From positions 1 through 64,000 of the forward strand of contig NW_015622541.1 in the NCBI RefSeq assembly GCF_000835495.1: 64,000 nucleotides of DNA. The letters are read 5' to 3'. Of this stretch, positions 41,813-52,437 are shown piece after piece (position 1 is the stretch's first letter; every line of letters begins with the position of its first letter). The position numbers and the translations under genes are program-made. Under the pieces are notes generated by a model. That model searched no databases. It had not been told where the DNA came from and saw only the letters and a program-made list of their open reading frames with translations. Source of the stretch: Cladophialophora immunda (Eukaryota; Ascomycota; Eurotiomycetes; Chaetothyriales; Herpotrichiellaceae).

Positions 41813-43735
41813 CTACGCTGCATCTTCTAGGCTTTTCTGACCAAGGCCCGTCTCCTCCTGCTCGTTATTCCGTTGGGGCGGAGAAGAGAACGTTGGAGCC
41901 CATTTACTCTTCTGTCGGATTCTTGGGCCATATAAGTGCAAAAATATAGGCACGGGTACAAGGACTGCAGCAATAACGCCCAACAGTGTAAACGCCCACT
42001 GGATCTTCATATTTTCAAACATTTGCCGGTCGAACAAAGGACTGAAAAAGGAAGGTCAGTGATATCTATCCAGCAGGTCTTGAGTTCTTTACATACCAGG
42101 CAGCTGCGAAAAGAGACCGTATGATGGTGTTTCCCGCAAGGGCGGAAGCAGCGCTGTAAAGAGGAGTTAGCAGAAGGTCATGCTATGGCGATGGAATTGA
42201 CTCACAACATAAGATAAGCATCGATAAGGTACATGACGAGTTGCATGAATATCGACAAGAGGCCGAACCCAACAAGGACGCCGGCGATTGTCGGCGTAAT
42301 CCAGTGAATGGTACGATATGCTCCGGTCCATCCAAGCCAGAATAGGCCAATCGTGAAGACAACGCCGCCAATCATGGCCAGAGGCAGTCTCCATTCGGGT
42401 AAGGCTCTGCTGTTGTTGCTTCGATACTTCCGGACCCAGCGGCTGTTCATGGAGATTGATGCAATGCCTGCCATGACCATACCTAAAGCAATTCCTAGGA
42501 ATGGAAGGCTTCCAACTCCTGGCGTCATACCATGGACTTCCCGGAAGACCAAGGGATATGCTGATAAGGTAACATACATCAAGCCGTAGACGAAAGAGAG
42601 ATAGAAGCCGATCAGGAGGAGGATAGGCTCCGTGACGAGCATACGGAGGGGTCTGGTCAGGTTTTTCTCGATCATCTCCTGGATATCAATCTCGATCTCT
42701 TCCTGCTTAGCGTGGATCGCCCAATTCTTCGTTCGCCGGCGCAGAAGCTCTGCTTTCGACACAAGCACCGCCGGCGGGTATGTTTCTTCGACGACCAAGA
42801 CGATTAGGAGGAATGTTGCAAATCCCATAATCATGGACCAGTAGCCATCCCATCGCCAGCCTAGGTAGCTTGTGACAGTGAACGCCCCAACGATTGGAGC
42901 TACCATTGGTCCAAGGAAGACTGCCACCGCGAATACCGTTAGAGCTATGCCCCGTTGCTCCGCTCGGTACATGTCAGAGTAGACAGCGGCGACAATGACG
43001 ATTGGGCTGCTTCCAAACACACCCATGAAGAAGCGGCATATCATTAGAGTCTGAACGTCCTTTGAGACTGCAGTAGCGGTGGCAAAGATTGAGAACCCAA
43101 AGTTACCAAGAAGGAGGGGCAATTTGCGACCCCGAAGCTCTGAAAGAGGCGCCCAGAGAGTTGGTCCCACTCCATAACCAGCGAGATAGAGGGCACTTGA
43201 TAGTGAGCTGACTTCAACAGATACGGAAAAGTATTCCGCGATTCGTCCTGTGGCGGGCGAAAGAACAGCGGACCCGAATGTCGAGCATAGGCAGGCAAGG
43301 GCTCCTACTGCTGCGATAGCCAGCCTTTTGGAGAAAATAATATTCAGCTAGAGCTTCCAACACGGATAGATCAACTCACTTCTTGCGCCAATACCAGTTC
43401 ATAGGATGTGACGGGTCGTCAATACCGTCAAAATCAACCACATAAGCCTCTCGTTCTGCAGGAATGGCAGGAGGGTATGGCTTGCCACCCCCGAATGACG
43501 GAAGGGGCGCGGACTCGGCTTTGCTCTCGGTGCGGGAGCCAGGAATGGATCCCACGGTATGGACATGCTGCAAGCGCTGAGACTGCAGCCTTTCCGTCTG
43601 CGTCAGATGTCTTATGATGCCCTCGTTGGTAGAACCCGTCCGCGAAGTGCTGGCAGAACTTGACGTGGCGTGTCGTGATAGGCATTGTGAAGCAGCTGTT
43701 TCAGCCGACTCTAGGTCGATATCCAGGTTGTCCAT
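41813..43735 (-). CDS. MFS drug/metabolite exporter, DHA1 family
   Basis: Four minus-strand exons (43380-43735, 42206-43324, 42097-42153, 41813-42041) with introns of 52-55 nt join in frame to 586 residues. A long polar N-terminus (about 110 residues, Ser-rich, ending DDPSHPMNW, a DHA1 hallmark) precedes twelve helices. Motif A-like GPTLWAPLSELRGRKLPLL follows helix 2, ICRFFMGVFGSSPIVIVAAVYSD marks helix 4, and motif C-like FLGPMVAPIVGAF lies in helix 5. The central loop is KAELLRRRTKNWAIHAKQ. Relatives export azoles, mycotoxins and other small molecules. Divergent transcription from the P450 gene across about 1.06 kb suggests a shared pathway. The tiny third exon is easily missed; without it, the last helix is lost. 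Confidence 0.9.
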
Positions 43736-44794
43736 GTCTTGAAGAATGATTCTCGCGAAGTTCGACCGAAGATTGAATAACTAAGCTGTACGATGGTGGA
43801 AGCAAGCCGTGATGAATCGAGAACAGCCGCATATCAAGCCTCAGGCTGTCTGACCCAGACACTTATATTCATGTGTTCAAGCCCATAAAGTTCCCAGCTG
43901 GAGACCACTCAACCTTCGAAGCTAGGAATCGGAGCTGCGGCCGTAAAGAAACTGCCTACGATGCCAGCGCTAAAAGCCAAGGACGAATGTACCTGGCCCA
44001 CGGGCGTATGAAACGCGTTCCGGCCACATGGAGTAGCTGCTGCGGCTTTCGACAATCCTTCTACATCCGACATATTTTGGTAATCAAGATTTCGACGAGT
44101 ATCGAAGACGAGAAATGGTTGGTAAGTTGAACTGTCAGGAGATGCGATTGGATTAGATTGGATCTCAAGATAAAATGACTCAGCGAACCCAGGGGCAGCA
44201 ACCTACCAACAAGACCTTGACAGGGCTTTGTCATTGTTCGGCCGGAGAGAATTGAGTTGGCGACTGCTGCCTCATATGGCGAGTCACGTCATAGGCACGA
44301 GGCTCCCGTGGCTAACAAAGGCGAAACAACCAGCTGGTGTTTACTATTTCAACTCGGTCGACTGCCGAGGCTCACTGCCCGTACGTAGTCAATCCATGAT
44401 ACGTCGCCAAGCAGCCTGTTAGAAACGCATGATGGCATCCAGTGGGCCTTCTCCCCCGGTGCACACCTCAGATACAAAACGACACAAAAAGGGGGACGAG
44501 GCTTACCTGCCGATTCACCCCTGATGACAAGCTCTCTTCATGCTGAAGGACGTCTCGGACCGAATTCCGTCTGGCTGACGGGGCGATTCCGATGTGGAGG
44601 CTTTCCCCGTATCCCCCGCTTTCACCATGAATGGAATCGACCCCAGTTTGACCTAGAAGTTGGTAGGGTTCTTCGAAAGTGTGATAATTAATTGCACCTT
44701 CATTGCCTTCATCATCCGCAGAGAGGAAATGCGAGAGTTCGGTTTGGCCTTTTGTTCTTTCTTCGCTTCCTCGGAGTGAACGGTTGGGTGCACG
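43736..44794. promoter_or_regulatory. Divergent promoter region, DHA1 exporter / P450
   Basis: 1,059 bases between two divergent genes. It contains the CGG-N7-CCG palindrome listed below. The minus-strand frame at 44468-44833 has no domain and is not called. Confidence 0.55.
44353..44369. promoter_or_regulatory. CTCGG-N7-CCGAG inverted repeat, candidate Zn2Cys6 regulator site
   Basis: CTCGG at 44353-44357 and CCGAG at 44365-44369 form a perfect 5-base inverted repeat around TCGACTG. Dimers of Zn2Cys6 regulators bind inverted CGG triplets at a fixed spacing, so this is a plausible operator, about 430 bases before the P450 and 620 before the exporter. One such site can occur by chance. Confidence 0.4.
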
Positions 44795-46496
44795 ATGTTT
44801 CTGGACCAGGTTGCCGAACGGCTGTCGCAACAACTGTTATGGTACTACCTAGCTGGCATTATCGCAAGCCTATGTGTCGTCCGTCTTGCACTCAATCGAT
44901 ATGGCACAGGTATCAATCACATCCCAGGCCCGGCGCTTGCTTCATTCACAGATCTGTGGAGGTTCTTCGTTGTCTGGGGCCGTCGACCAGAGCTTAAGCA
45001 CATCCAACTGCACGAGAAATATGGTCCCTTAGTTCGACTAGGCCCTCGAGTGGTCTCGATATCCGACCCTGCTGCCATTCCCATCATATATGCTCTGAAT
45101 TCTGGCTTTGTCAAATCTGGCTTCTATCCGGTCCAGCAGACGATATCAAAAGGTCGCAGGCTGTACACCATGTTCAGCACGACGGATGAGAAGTTCCATG
45201 CTAAACTCAGAAGAGCCGTGTCGAATGCGTACGCGATGAGTACCCTGGTTCAATTTGAGCCCTTGGTTGATTCTACCACACTAGCGTTCCTAGATCAGCT
45301 TGAGAAGAGGTTTGCAGGCAAAATAGGCCGAGATGGCATATGTGACTTCTCGACATGGCTCCAGTTTTACGCATTCGATGTCATCGGCGAGCTCACCTAT
45401 TCCAAGCGCCTAGGTTTCGTGGATCGAGGTGTTGACATCGATGGCATCATTGGAAACCTGGAGTGGCTCCTCAACTATGCCGCCATAGTAAGTCAGTGTC
45501 CAAATCAGGACGCGGAGATATTAATCGTGCAACGACAGGTCGGACAGGTCCCAATCTTGGATCGCGTCTTTCTGAAGAACCCATTGAGACTGTTTGCGAG
45601 CCAAATCGGACTCATAAGTTCGAACACGCCCGTGGCAACCTTCGCCAGACACCGAATCGCCAGTCGACAAGACGCGGAGCAGGGTCAAGAAAAGAGCACA
45701 GCCACATTTGAAGGGAAGCGAGCAAGAAGAGACTTCTTGTCAAGGTTCACCGAAGCCCATCACAAGGACCCCGAGTTCATCACCCGGGAGCGAGTTTTAG
45801 CGCTGACGGTTGCCAACATGTTTGCTGGCAGCGACACGACCGCCATTAGCTTGCGGGCAATCTTCTACTACCTGTTGAAGAGCCCAGAGGATATGGAGAG
45901 CTTGATGAAGGCGCTCTGGGCGCAACGGGGGAATGGAACATTCTCCAACCCAAATGGTCTTGTCAACTGGAACGATGTAAGGGAATTGCCATACCTGAGT
46001 GCTGTGATCAAAGAAGCTCTTCGGTGTCATCCTGCTGCCGGACTTACTCTTGAACGGATCGTGCCTCATCAAGGTGTCAACGTTTGTGGAAAATTCATTC
46101 CTGGTGGGACAATAGTGGGATGCAGTGCCTGGACTGTACACAGAGACAGTCTGTTCGGGCCGAACACAGAGAGCTTTCGCCCAAGGAGGTGGCTCGAGGC
46201 ATCGCCAGAACAAAAGCGACAAATGGACAATTCTCTCTTCACTTTCGGGGCAGGCTCCCATACGTGTATCGGCAAGAACATCAGTTTGCTCGAAATGTAC
46301 AAGCTTGTTCCAGCACTGCTGATGAGATTTGAGGTATGGAGCCGGGTCCTCCCTCTTCCTGACGACTTCAAAGTTAACAGCCGCTTTGTAGATCGAGTTC
46401 GCGGATCCGACGAAACCATGGAAACTGCACAACGCATGGTTTGTCAAACAGTCCGAATTCAAGGTGCGCCTCCGACAGAGAAAGCAACCTGAGTAG
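44795..46496 (+). CDS. Cytochrome P450 monooxygenase (pisatin-demethylase-like group)
   Basis: Three exons, 44795-45487, 45539-46333 and 46392-46496, encode 530 residues. Intron 1 (51 nt) is in frame and silent if unspliced, but removing it restores NYAAIVGQVPILDRVFLKNP. Intron 2 (58 nt) must be removed to give the proper end RFEIEFADPTKPWKLHNAWF and the stop at 46494. The protein has an N-terminal membrane anchor (LAGIIASLCVVRLAL), a P-G-P hinge and the I-helix oxygen site FAGSDTTA. K-helix EALRCHP, an R at PRRWLE and the haem loop FTFGAGSHTCIGKNIS with its cysteine follow. It resembles fungal CYPs of the pisatin demethylase type that oxidise plant or fungal secondary metabolites in the endoplasmic reticulum. 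It is divergent from the exporter. Confidence 0.92.
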
Positions 46497-47115
46497 CGTC
46501 GACGTGCACCGGGTCATCAGCTGAGGATCAGGGTATTGGAAGAGCTTCTGGATATTTTGGAATAAAGCAGTTGTCATGTTGACGGGGTGAGGACATATCG
46601 CACGGGGTTGTTCCTATTCCAATCCAGCAAGCAAGCTCAGGAGCTTGTGGCTGGGGATGAGGAATGAGAGATCGTCATGGGCGGCCGTACTTGGGCTCTC
46701 GTTTCGTGAGTTTCGATTTCATTGGGCCGTCGGCATGGACACGCTCTGACGGTGAGCCGAGGATATTGTGCGGCGGTAGGAGTTTCGACCAAGCCCTGAG
46801 GCCATAATTGCAGTTGAGAAGCTGCGGAGATACAGAAGTGCTGCTATTCTCGGCGTTTTTGGATAGGTTCCGATACATTTTCAAAATAAGAGCTGCGACG
46901 ACTGCGTTGTTGTGAACAATTCATACAGTGTACCTAGTAGTCTCAGTGCAGCGCAAGTACCGAGTGAGCGAGCTCCTTCTGACGTACACCCTGTCACCCC
47001 CTCGTTTCTCCAAATCCATCATCCGTCTTTCAACTGAAGTCATTGACTGATCCCCCAAGACAAACACGCCACCAACGCATCCACCTCAATCCCTTCTCTG
47101 CAACGGCCCGGATCA
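46497..47115. other. Intergenic region
   Basis: 619 bases holding the P450 3' flank and the CT-rich promoter/leader of the dienelactone hydrolase gene (about 46,985-47,110). No gene recognised; the 69-codon minus-strand frame at 46675-46884 has no domain. Confidence 0.5.
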
Positions 47116-48023
47116 ATGACAGGTCGACTCAGACTCGCTGCTCTCACAAAACAGCTTTCATCCGCCTCCCAATACCTCTTCGGTACCTCCAAAAGAACTC
47201 TTGCCAGCATGTCACAAACACCATCCGCCGCCTGCTGCAACACCCCGGCTGTTGTGAGCAAAGGCTATAAAGAGAAGGGGAACTGGATCACCGTCGACGG
47301 GATGAAGACATACATGACAGGGCCTTCCTCTGCAAGCCAAGGCATTCTGGTCGTCTACGATATTTTTGGGTTCTTCCCTCAGACGCTGCAAGGCGCCGAC
47401 ATCCTTGCACACGCCGATAAGGATCACCAGTATCAGGTCTATATGCCGGACTTCTTCGAGGGCAGCCCGGCCGACATTTCCTGGTACCCGCCAGACACAG
47501 AAGAGAAAGGGAAGAAATTGGGCGAGTTTTTCCAGACCTCTGCTGCCCCTCCAAAGACAGTCGAGCGGGTCAAGAGGGTGATGGAAGAGTTGAAGTCAAA
47601 GCATCCCGATATCAAAAGTTGGGGAGTTGTTGGGTACTGCTGGGGTGGCAAGGTGAGTAGTACCATTTCAAGTTCTGTTGGCTTTCCATTGCATACGTAC
47701 TGACGATCCTTCAGATTGTAAACCTTGTATCCGGACCCAACACAGTCTTTAAAGCAGCTGCAACCTGCCATCCCGCCATGGTCGACCCGAACGACGCACC
47801 CAACGTCACCATCCCCATGCTTATGATTCCTTCCAAGGACGAAGATCAGGCCGCTGTCGACAAATACGAGGCGAATCTCAAGGTACCCCACCATGTAGAA
47901 TGGTTCAAGGACCAAATCCACGGGTTTATGGCCGCGAGAGGTGACCTCGAGAAGGACGATGTCAAGGCGGCCTACGAGAAGGCTTATCAGCTTCTGTTGG
48001 ATTTCTTCCACAAGCAGCTCTGA
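47116..48023 (+). CDS. Dienelactone hydrolase family protein
   Basis: Exons 47116-47652 and 47715-48023, joined across a 62-nt intron (phase 0), encode 281 residues. The alpha/beta hydrolase has the family triad: nucleophile Cys in GVVGYCWGGK, Asp in MIPSKDED and His in DQIHGFMAARGDL. The N-terminal 31 residues are rich in Arg, Ser and Leu without acids (MTGRLRLAALTKQLSSASQYLF), so the long start may send the protein to mitochondria; the alternative start MSQTPSAACC (47209) would give the usual cytosolic length of about 250. Dienelactone hydrolases open dienelactone rings in catechol breakdown; fungal relatives are often general esterases. Whether it works with the CMD-like fusion at 24.8 kb is speculative. 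Confidence 0.9.
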
Positions 48024-48808
48024 GGTGTGGAATCATTAAGAGGCTCTGTCCGCAGATTGATCACGAAATACATAGCTGCAGATTTAATAGCAAACCCGGT
48101 ATGAAAAGATTTATCAGATATTGATGGAAATTCTCAGTCATTGTGTCTGCCACCTGTAGGGATGAAGCTCCATTTTTGTCCGAAAAACATTGAGCTCGAA
48201 TATCCCATGGAAGACAGGTATCACAGCACATTCTGAATGAGTGTGAAAGCATCAAAGAAAACGATGATCGTAGCAGGTACATGACGCTTCACGATATATT
48301 CCGGGCTTGCATACACAGAGCCGGCGGCTTTTCGAGGCACACTATTCGATAACGTGACAGCCTATCCTACTCGTAGCTCACCTAGAATATCAGCGAAGCC
48401 GTTTATGCCTGAATACGGTCGCGTCTGACAACTCGGACAAGCCAGCCTCATTTGATCACAATCCATCCAAATAGGCGAGTTTCACGCAGCACAGCCTCTT
48501 TCAACTTTAGAGAATCGGTTCCGATACACAGGAGCTGTTCAAGTACCAACTGGAGATTCAACTCGCGCTGTAGATTGTCAACCTGGTTTCAGAGTGCATC
48601 TGGGTCGCGCGGTACATCTACACCTCTGAACGTTGGCATGGTTACTACTTTGAAAAGCTATAAAAACATGCCAAGACACTGCTGCAAGCGTCGATGAGAA
48701 TCTCCAAGCTTCATACACGTTGGTAGCCACGAAGTGCCCCTCTTCAACGGTTCAGCCCTGAGCTGTCCTTCATACGGATTGTAGCGTCTCACATCCATCT
48801 GTTTGCAC
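48024..48808. other. Convergent intergenic region
   Basis: 785 bases between the 3' ends of the hydrolase and the DUF1275 gene. No frame with a domain and no repeat seen. Confidence 0.5.
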
Positions 48809-49654
48809 TCAGCGGCCGCGGGTTTGTGGCTGAGCCTTCCACAAAAAGAATGCAAGAATGATGGTGATTTTCAATGCTGCAGCCGTCCACAGCGCACCGG
48901 CAAGTCCAACAGGACTATGTGCCCATATCCCCCCAAAGATTGCTCCTAGCAGGAGCAACAAGGGAGCCGCGGCCCTGCGGTTCCTCTCAGCATTCTGAGA
49001 AAGCCCCGCCATGATCAGGGGATCCGAGAACAGGTCGCAGTAGATGCTCGTCAAAACCACACTGGTGAGGCTGTTGTATTGCAGGGCCCGGCTGGTCACA
49101 GCTTGTCCACTGCTCTGGAACGCAACCAACGAGAGGGGGACGATGACTTCCCACCGAAGGTCACTTCCTTGTTTGCTGTCAACCATAACAACGACAGCAG
49201 CCACTATGACCAAGAGCAACTGGGTTGCGAACGAGGCAAGTAGGACCCAACGTCGTTTTGGCGAGAAGCGGCGGTGGAAGCGACTGAAGCAGAAAGAGCC
49301 AAAACAAAAGCAAGCGATCGAGGTGAGAGACCTGATCCATCGAGTTTGTTTGGTCGGTTCCACCAGGCCCAGTCCAAGATAGACAGTGTTGCCAGTCTGC
49401 ATGCTCACGAACGAGCCCCAAATGAACACCGCCGAGCTGTCCAGTAGCCCCGTGATAACATACGACAGCAGCAGTAGCAGATCAGCCCATCGCCTGTCAA
49501 TGTCCTCTTTCAAATAGTCCCGAAAGCGAGCCAGAGACCGAGGGGAGTCCCTCTTCCCCAGAAGAGGACCATTCTCGTCTTCAGCGTCTGGGTTTGGCCG
49601 AATTTCAGGAGTTGGGTCTCCGTTTATAGCCCCGTAGCCGTTCGCCGTGGTCAT
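48809..49654 (-). CDS. DUF1275 (YoaK-type) membrane protein
   Basis: Single exon, 281 residues. A polar N-terminus (about 55 residues with ENGPLLGKRDSPRSL) is followed by five or six hydrophobic helices. The family signature is clear: LLLLLSYVITGLLDSSAVFIWGSFVSMQTGNTVYLGLGL, in which S-x-x-T-G-N follows helix 1, then SFQ-like LVAFQSSGQAVTSRALQ and SVVLTSIYCDL in the second half. This is the DUF1275 family (PF06912), of unknown function and common in fungi and bacteria. It is divergent from the oxalate decarboxylase gene with 499 bases between their starts. Confidence 0.85.
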   Translation of the reverse strand: MTTANGYGAINGDPTPEIRPNPDAEDENGPLLGKRDSPRSLARFRDYLKEDIDRRWADLLLLLSYVITGLLDSSAVFIWGSFVSMQTGNTVYLGLGLVEPTKQTRWIRSLTSIACFCFGSFCFSRFHRRFSPKRRWVLLASFATQLLLVIVAAVVVMVDSKQGSDLRWEVIVPLSLVAFQSSGQAVTSRALQYNSLTSVVLTSIYCDLFSDPLIMAGLSQNAERNRRAAAPLLLLLGAIFGGIWAHSPVGLAGALWTAAALKITIILAFFLWKAQPQTRGR

Positions 49655-50153
49655 GTTTGCGGGTGAGCACTAACTGCTGATTGCTATGGTCTGGTCTGGC
49701 TGTATGGGGAGCATACGGAGGAGTCAAAAAGGTCAGGGGAATTGAGGGCAGAGCGACTTGCTGCTGAGGAAGAGGACGACGAAACGATCTGCCGGGCAAC
49801 GGGGGAGACTGTCGAGGTCTTTTGCGGAGTTCTGAACCGCGTCATAGGGGGTGGTTGATCGATATGGATGAAAGTGGTGAAAGTGGGCGAAGAGGTCGTT
49901 TGGTGGCTGGAATCCCCCTCCCCGTCCCCCATGATTTGGCCTGCGGTGGGCCGGATGAACGTTCTGCCGCCGTCATGACGTTCTCCCCATTCGCGCCGCG
50001 GCGGAGCTTCCTTCCCCCTGGACCCTTGGGCAAAATGTACGGACTGACCGGCCGGAGCTCAGGTTACGGAGTGCATATATATATTGCACAGCTCCATTCC
50101 CTCCCGAGCTTTCTCAGAAGATCTTGTTTGTACCTCCCTCGACTCGCCTCATC
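49655..50153. promoter_or_regulatory. Divergent promoter region, DUF1275 / oxalate decarboxylase
   Basis: 499 bases between two start codons with a strong TATA box on the right side (50075-50085). Minus-strand frames here are not supported as genes. Confidence 0.55.
50075..50085 (+). promoter_or_regulatory. TATA box of the oxalate decarboxylase gene
   Basis: ATATATATATT flanked by GTGC and GCAC, so the box sits within a short inverted repeat. It lies about 70-80 bases before the ATG at 50154, in the right place for a highly expressed secreted enzyme gene. Confidence 0.65.
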
Positions 50154-51588
50154 ATGCATCTTTCTCTGTGGTCCCTGTTCGTGAGCTCTTGCTTGGCAGT
50201 CCCGGTCATTGACCGGCAACAACAAGCCTTGCGACCTCTCGACAGGAAGGGCCCCTACACGCCAGACAACCGGGATCCCTACGACCGCAAAGTTGACTCA
50301 TATGGCAATGACTGGCAGCCTCTGCCTTGGCGTAACGGTGATGGTGCCACGATGATGGGGCCTCGGAACAAGGACCGTGAGAGGCAGAACCCTGACATGC
50401 TTCGGCCCCCCAGCACCGACCATGGAAGCATGTCCAACTACCGTTGGAGTTTTGCCGACTCTCATATCAGAATCGAGGTAAGCTCGCAAAGAACTCCATT
50501 GCCTGGTCACTATGTCACTGACACCACGCAGGAAGGAGGGTGGACACGGCAGACCACCATCAGAGAACTTGGATCGAGCAAGGAGATTGCCGGTGTCAAC
50601 ATGAGACTCGATTACGGTGTGATTCGAGAACTCCACTGGCACAAGGAGGCTGAGTGGGCATACGTCCTAGAAGGTAGCGTGCGCGTCACTGCTCTGGACA
50701 CCGAGGGCGGCAATTTCATCGATGACCTTCAGAAGGGAGACTTGTGGTACTTCCCATCAGGCCATCCCCATTCTCTGCAAGGGTTAAGCCCCAACGGCAC
50801 CGAGTTCTTGATTGTCTTCGACGACGGCAACTTCAACGAAGAATCGACCTTCTTGCTGACTGACTGGCTGGGTGAGTCCTTTTGGTCCGTTGTGGGAAAT
50901 CAGGCATCACTAATGCAAGGCAGCGCATACTCCCAAGTCTGTCCTCGGGGAGAATTTCCGTCTCTCGCCCGAAGTATTCAAGACCATCCCTAAGTCCGAC
51001 AAATACATTTTCCAGGGTAGTCTGCCCGGCTCCATTGACGAGGAGAAGCCACATGGCACACACGTCAAGAAGTCAAAATACCAGTTCACCCACAAGATGC
51101 TGGACCAGGAGCCCCTCAACACCACTGGAGGACTGGTTCGCATCACCGACTCGACCAACTTCCCCATCTCCAAGACCATTGCAGCGGCCCATCTCGACAT
51201 TGCACCTGGCGCCATGCGTGAGATGCATTGGCATCCAAATGCCGACGAGTGGTCGTATTTCATCAAGGGTCGCGCCCGTGTCACCATCTTTGGGGCCGAA
51301 GGGAATGCCAGGACCTTCGACTACATGGCCGGAGATGTCGGGGTGGTCCCCCGGAACATGGGCCATTTTATCGAAAATTTGAGCGAGGATGAACCCGTTG
51401 AGGTGTTGGAAATCTTCCGCGCCGAGAAATTCCAGGACTTCTCTCTGTTCCAATGGCTGGGTGAGACGCCGAAGAAGATGGTTGCGGATCATATCTTCGC
51501 CGAGGACAAAGACGGAGCAGACAAATTCTTGCAAGAGATTCACAATGCAGAGTATGATCCGATCCGGGGAAAGGCCGAGGATTCCTAA
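50154..51588 (+). CDS. Secreted bicupin oxalate decarboxylase
   Basis: Three exons, 50154-50477, 50532-50871 and 50924-51588, with introns of 54 and 52 nt, encode 442 residues. Intron 1 is in frame without stops and can be missed. A signal peptide (MHLSLWSLFVSSCLAVP) precedes two cupin domains. Cupin 1 has HWHKEAEWAYVLEG (H143, H145, E149) and SGHPHSLQ (H188); cupin 2 has HWHPNADEWSYFIKG (H323, H325, E330) and NMGHFIEN (H369). Each set forms a manganese site. The flexible lid between the first cupin and the hinge reads FNEEST, keeping a glutamate where bacterial oxalate decarboxylase has SENST; this favours decarboxylation to formate and CO2 over oxidation. The enzyme would remove oxalate outside the cell. 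Confidence 0.92.
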
Positions 51589-52437
51589 CCGAGATTGTCG
51601 CTCAGTATTCGGCGTTTTGCAAAATGTGGATGGAAGACTATGTTCCAAAATGTATCTGTAAAGACCAAATCCTTAGCACCGGGGGAACATTACAGTGGAA
51701 TGATCAACAGCTTGCTGGAGTGGACTTAATACCTGGATAGCGTCGCCTACTCCCCGAGTGCCACCAAATTACTTCGTGGTAGAACAATTTGCCGGACGCA
51801 TATGATCCCTTTTCGAATGGGACATGGCACGCAGACCACCTGCGCCGACTGAAATCTAGAAGCAATGGATTGTCTTCCAACAAACCCCATACACCCATGG
51901 GTATTCGATGTCGCGCTTAATTGGCAGATCTGACAGTGACCATTGTGCTTGTAAGTCGACGGCGGAGACATCGCGCGCGCTTGGCAGCTGCGTACAGAGC
52001 GAGATAGCGAGCAAGAAAACTCGGCGCCCCTTCACACTGTCCCAAACCAGTGTCAGTACATAGCATCTTTTTATGGAGAATGCGAGCATGGCCTGGTAAC
52101 ACGAGCACCACGGACTAGGGGTTTCTGGTCACCAGGTTGCAGCAGTCTCGACTCGTTCTAGGCTCCTTCTAACACCATGAGCGATGCCATGAGTTCTGAT
52201 CGAGGAGCGGCAATTAGTCATGTTGGGTTGGAAGTGTACAGTCCAGTGTTGATGCTGGATGCCTTGAAGTATTGGTTCTGAACGCCCTGCTCCAGCCGGG
52301 CTGAAATTTGCTCGTGGGGATTGACGGACGTTGTGTACCTCGCATTAGCAAGAAGTGCACGAGTATCCTCACAAATTCACTTGCACGCGGCCAATCACGA
52401 ACGCACATAGTGCCGAGCAGTTCGTACATAGAGTATC
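51589..52437. other. Convergent intergenic region
   Basis: 849 bases between the decarboxylase and the minus-strand regulator. Small frames on the minus strand (up to 77 codons) show no domain. Confidence 0.5.

Noticed and set aside
45797..46462. 221-codon antisense frame inside the P450 gene
   Set aside because: Shadow of a strongly coding sense strand; no domain.
47439..48011. 190-codon antisense frame over the dienelactone hydrolase
   Set aside because: It crosses the sense intron and exons without a domain; codon-bias shadow.
51073..51648. 191-codon antisense frame over the oxalate decarboxylase
   Set aside because: Opposite strand of conserved cupin sequence; no independent support.
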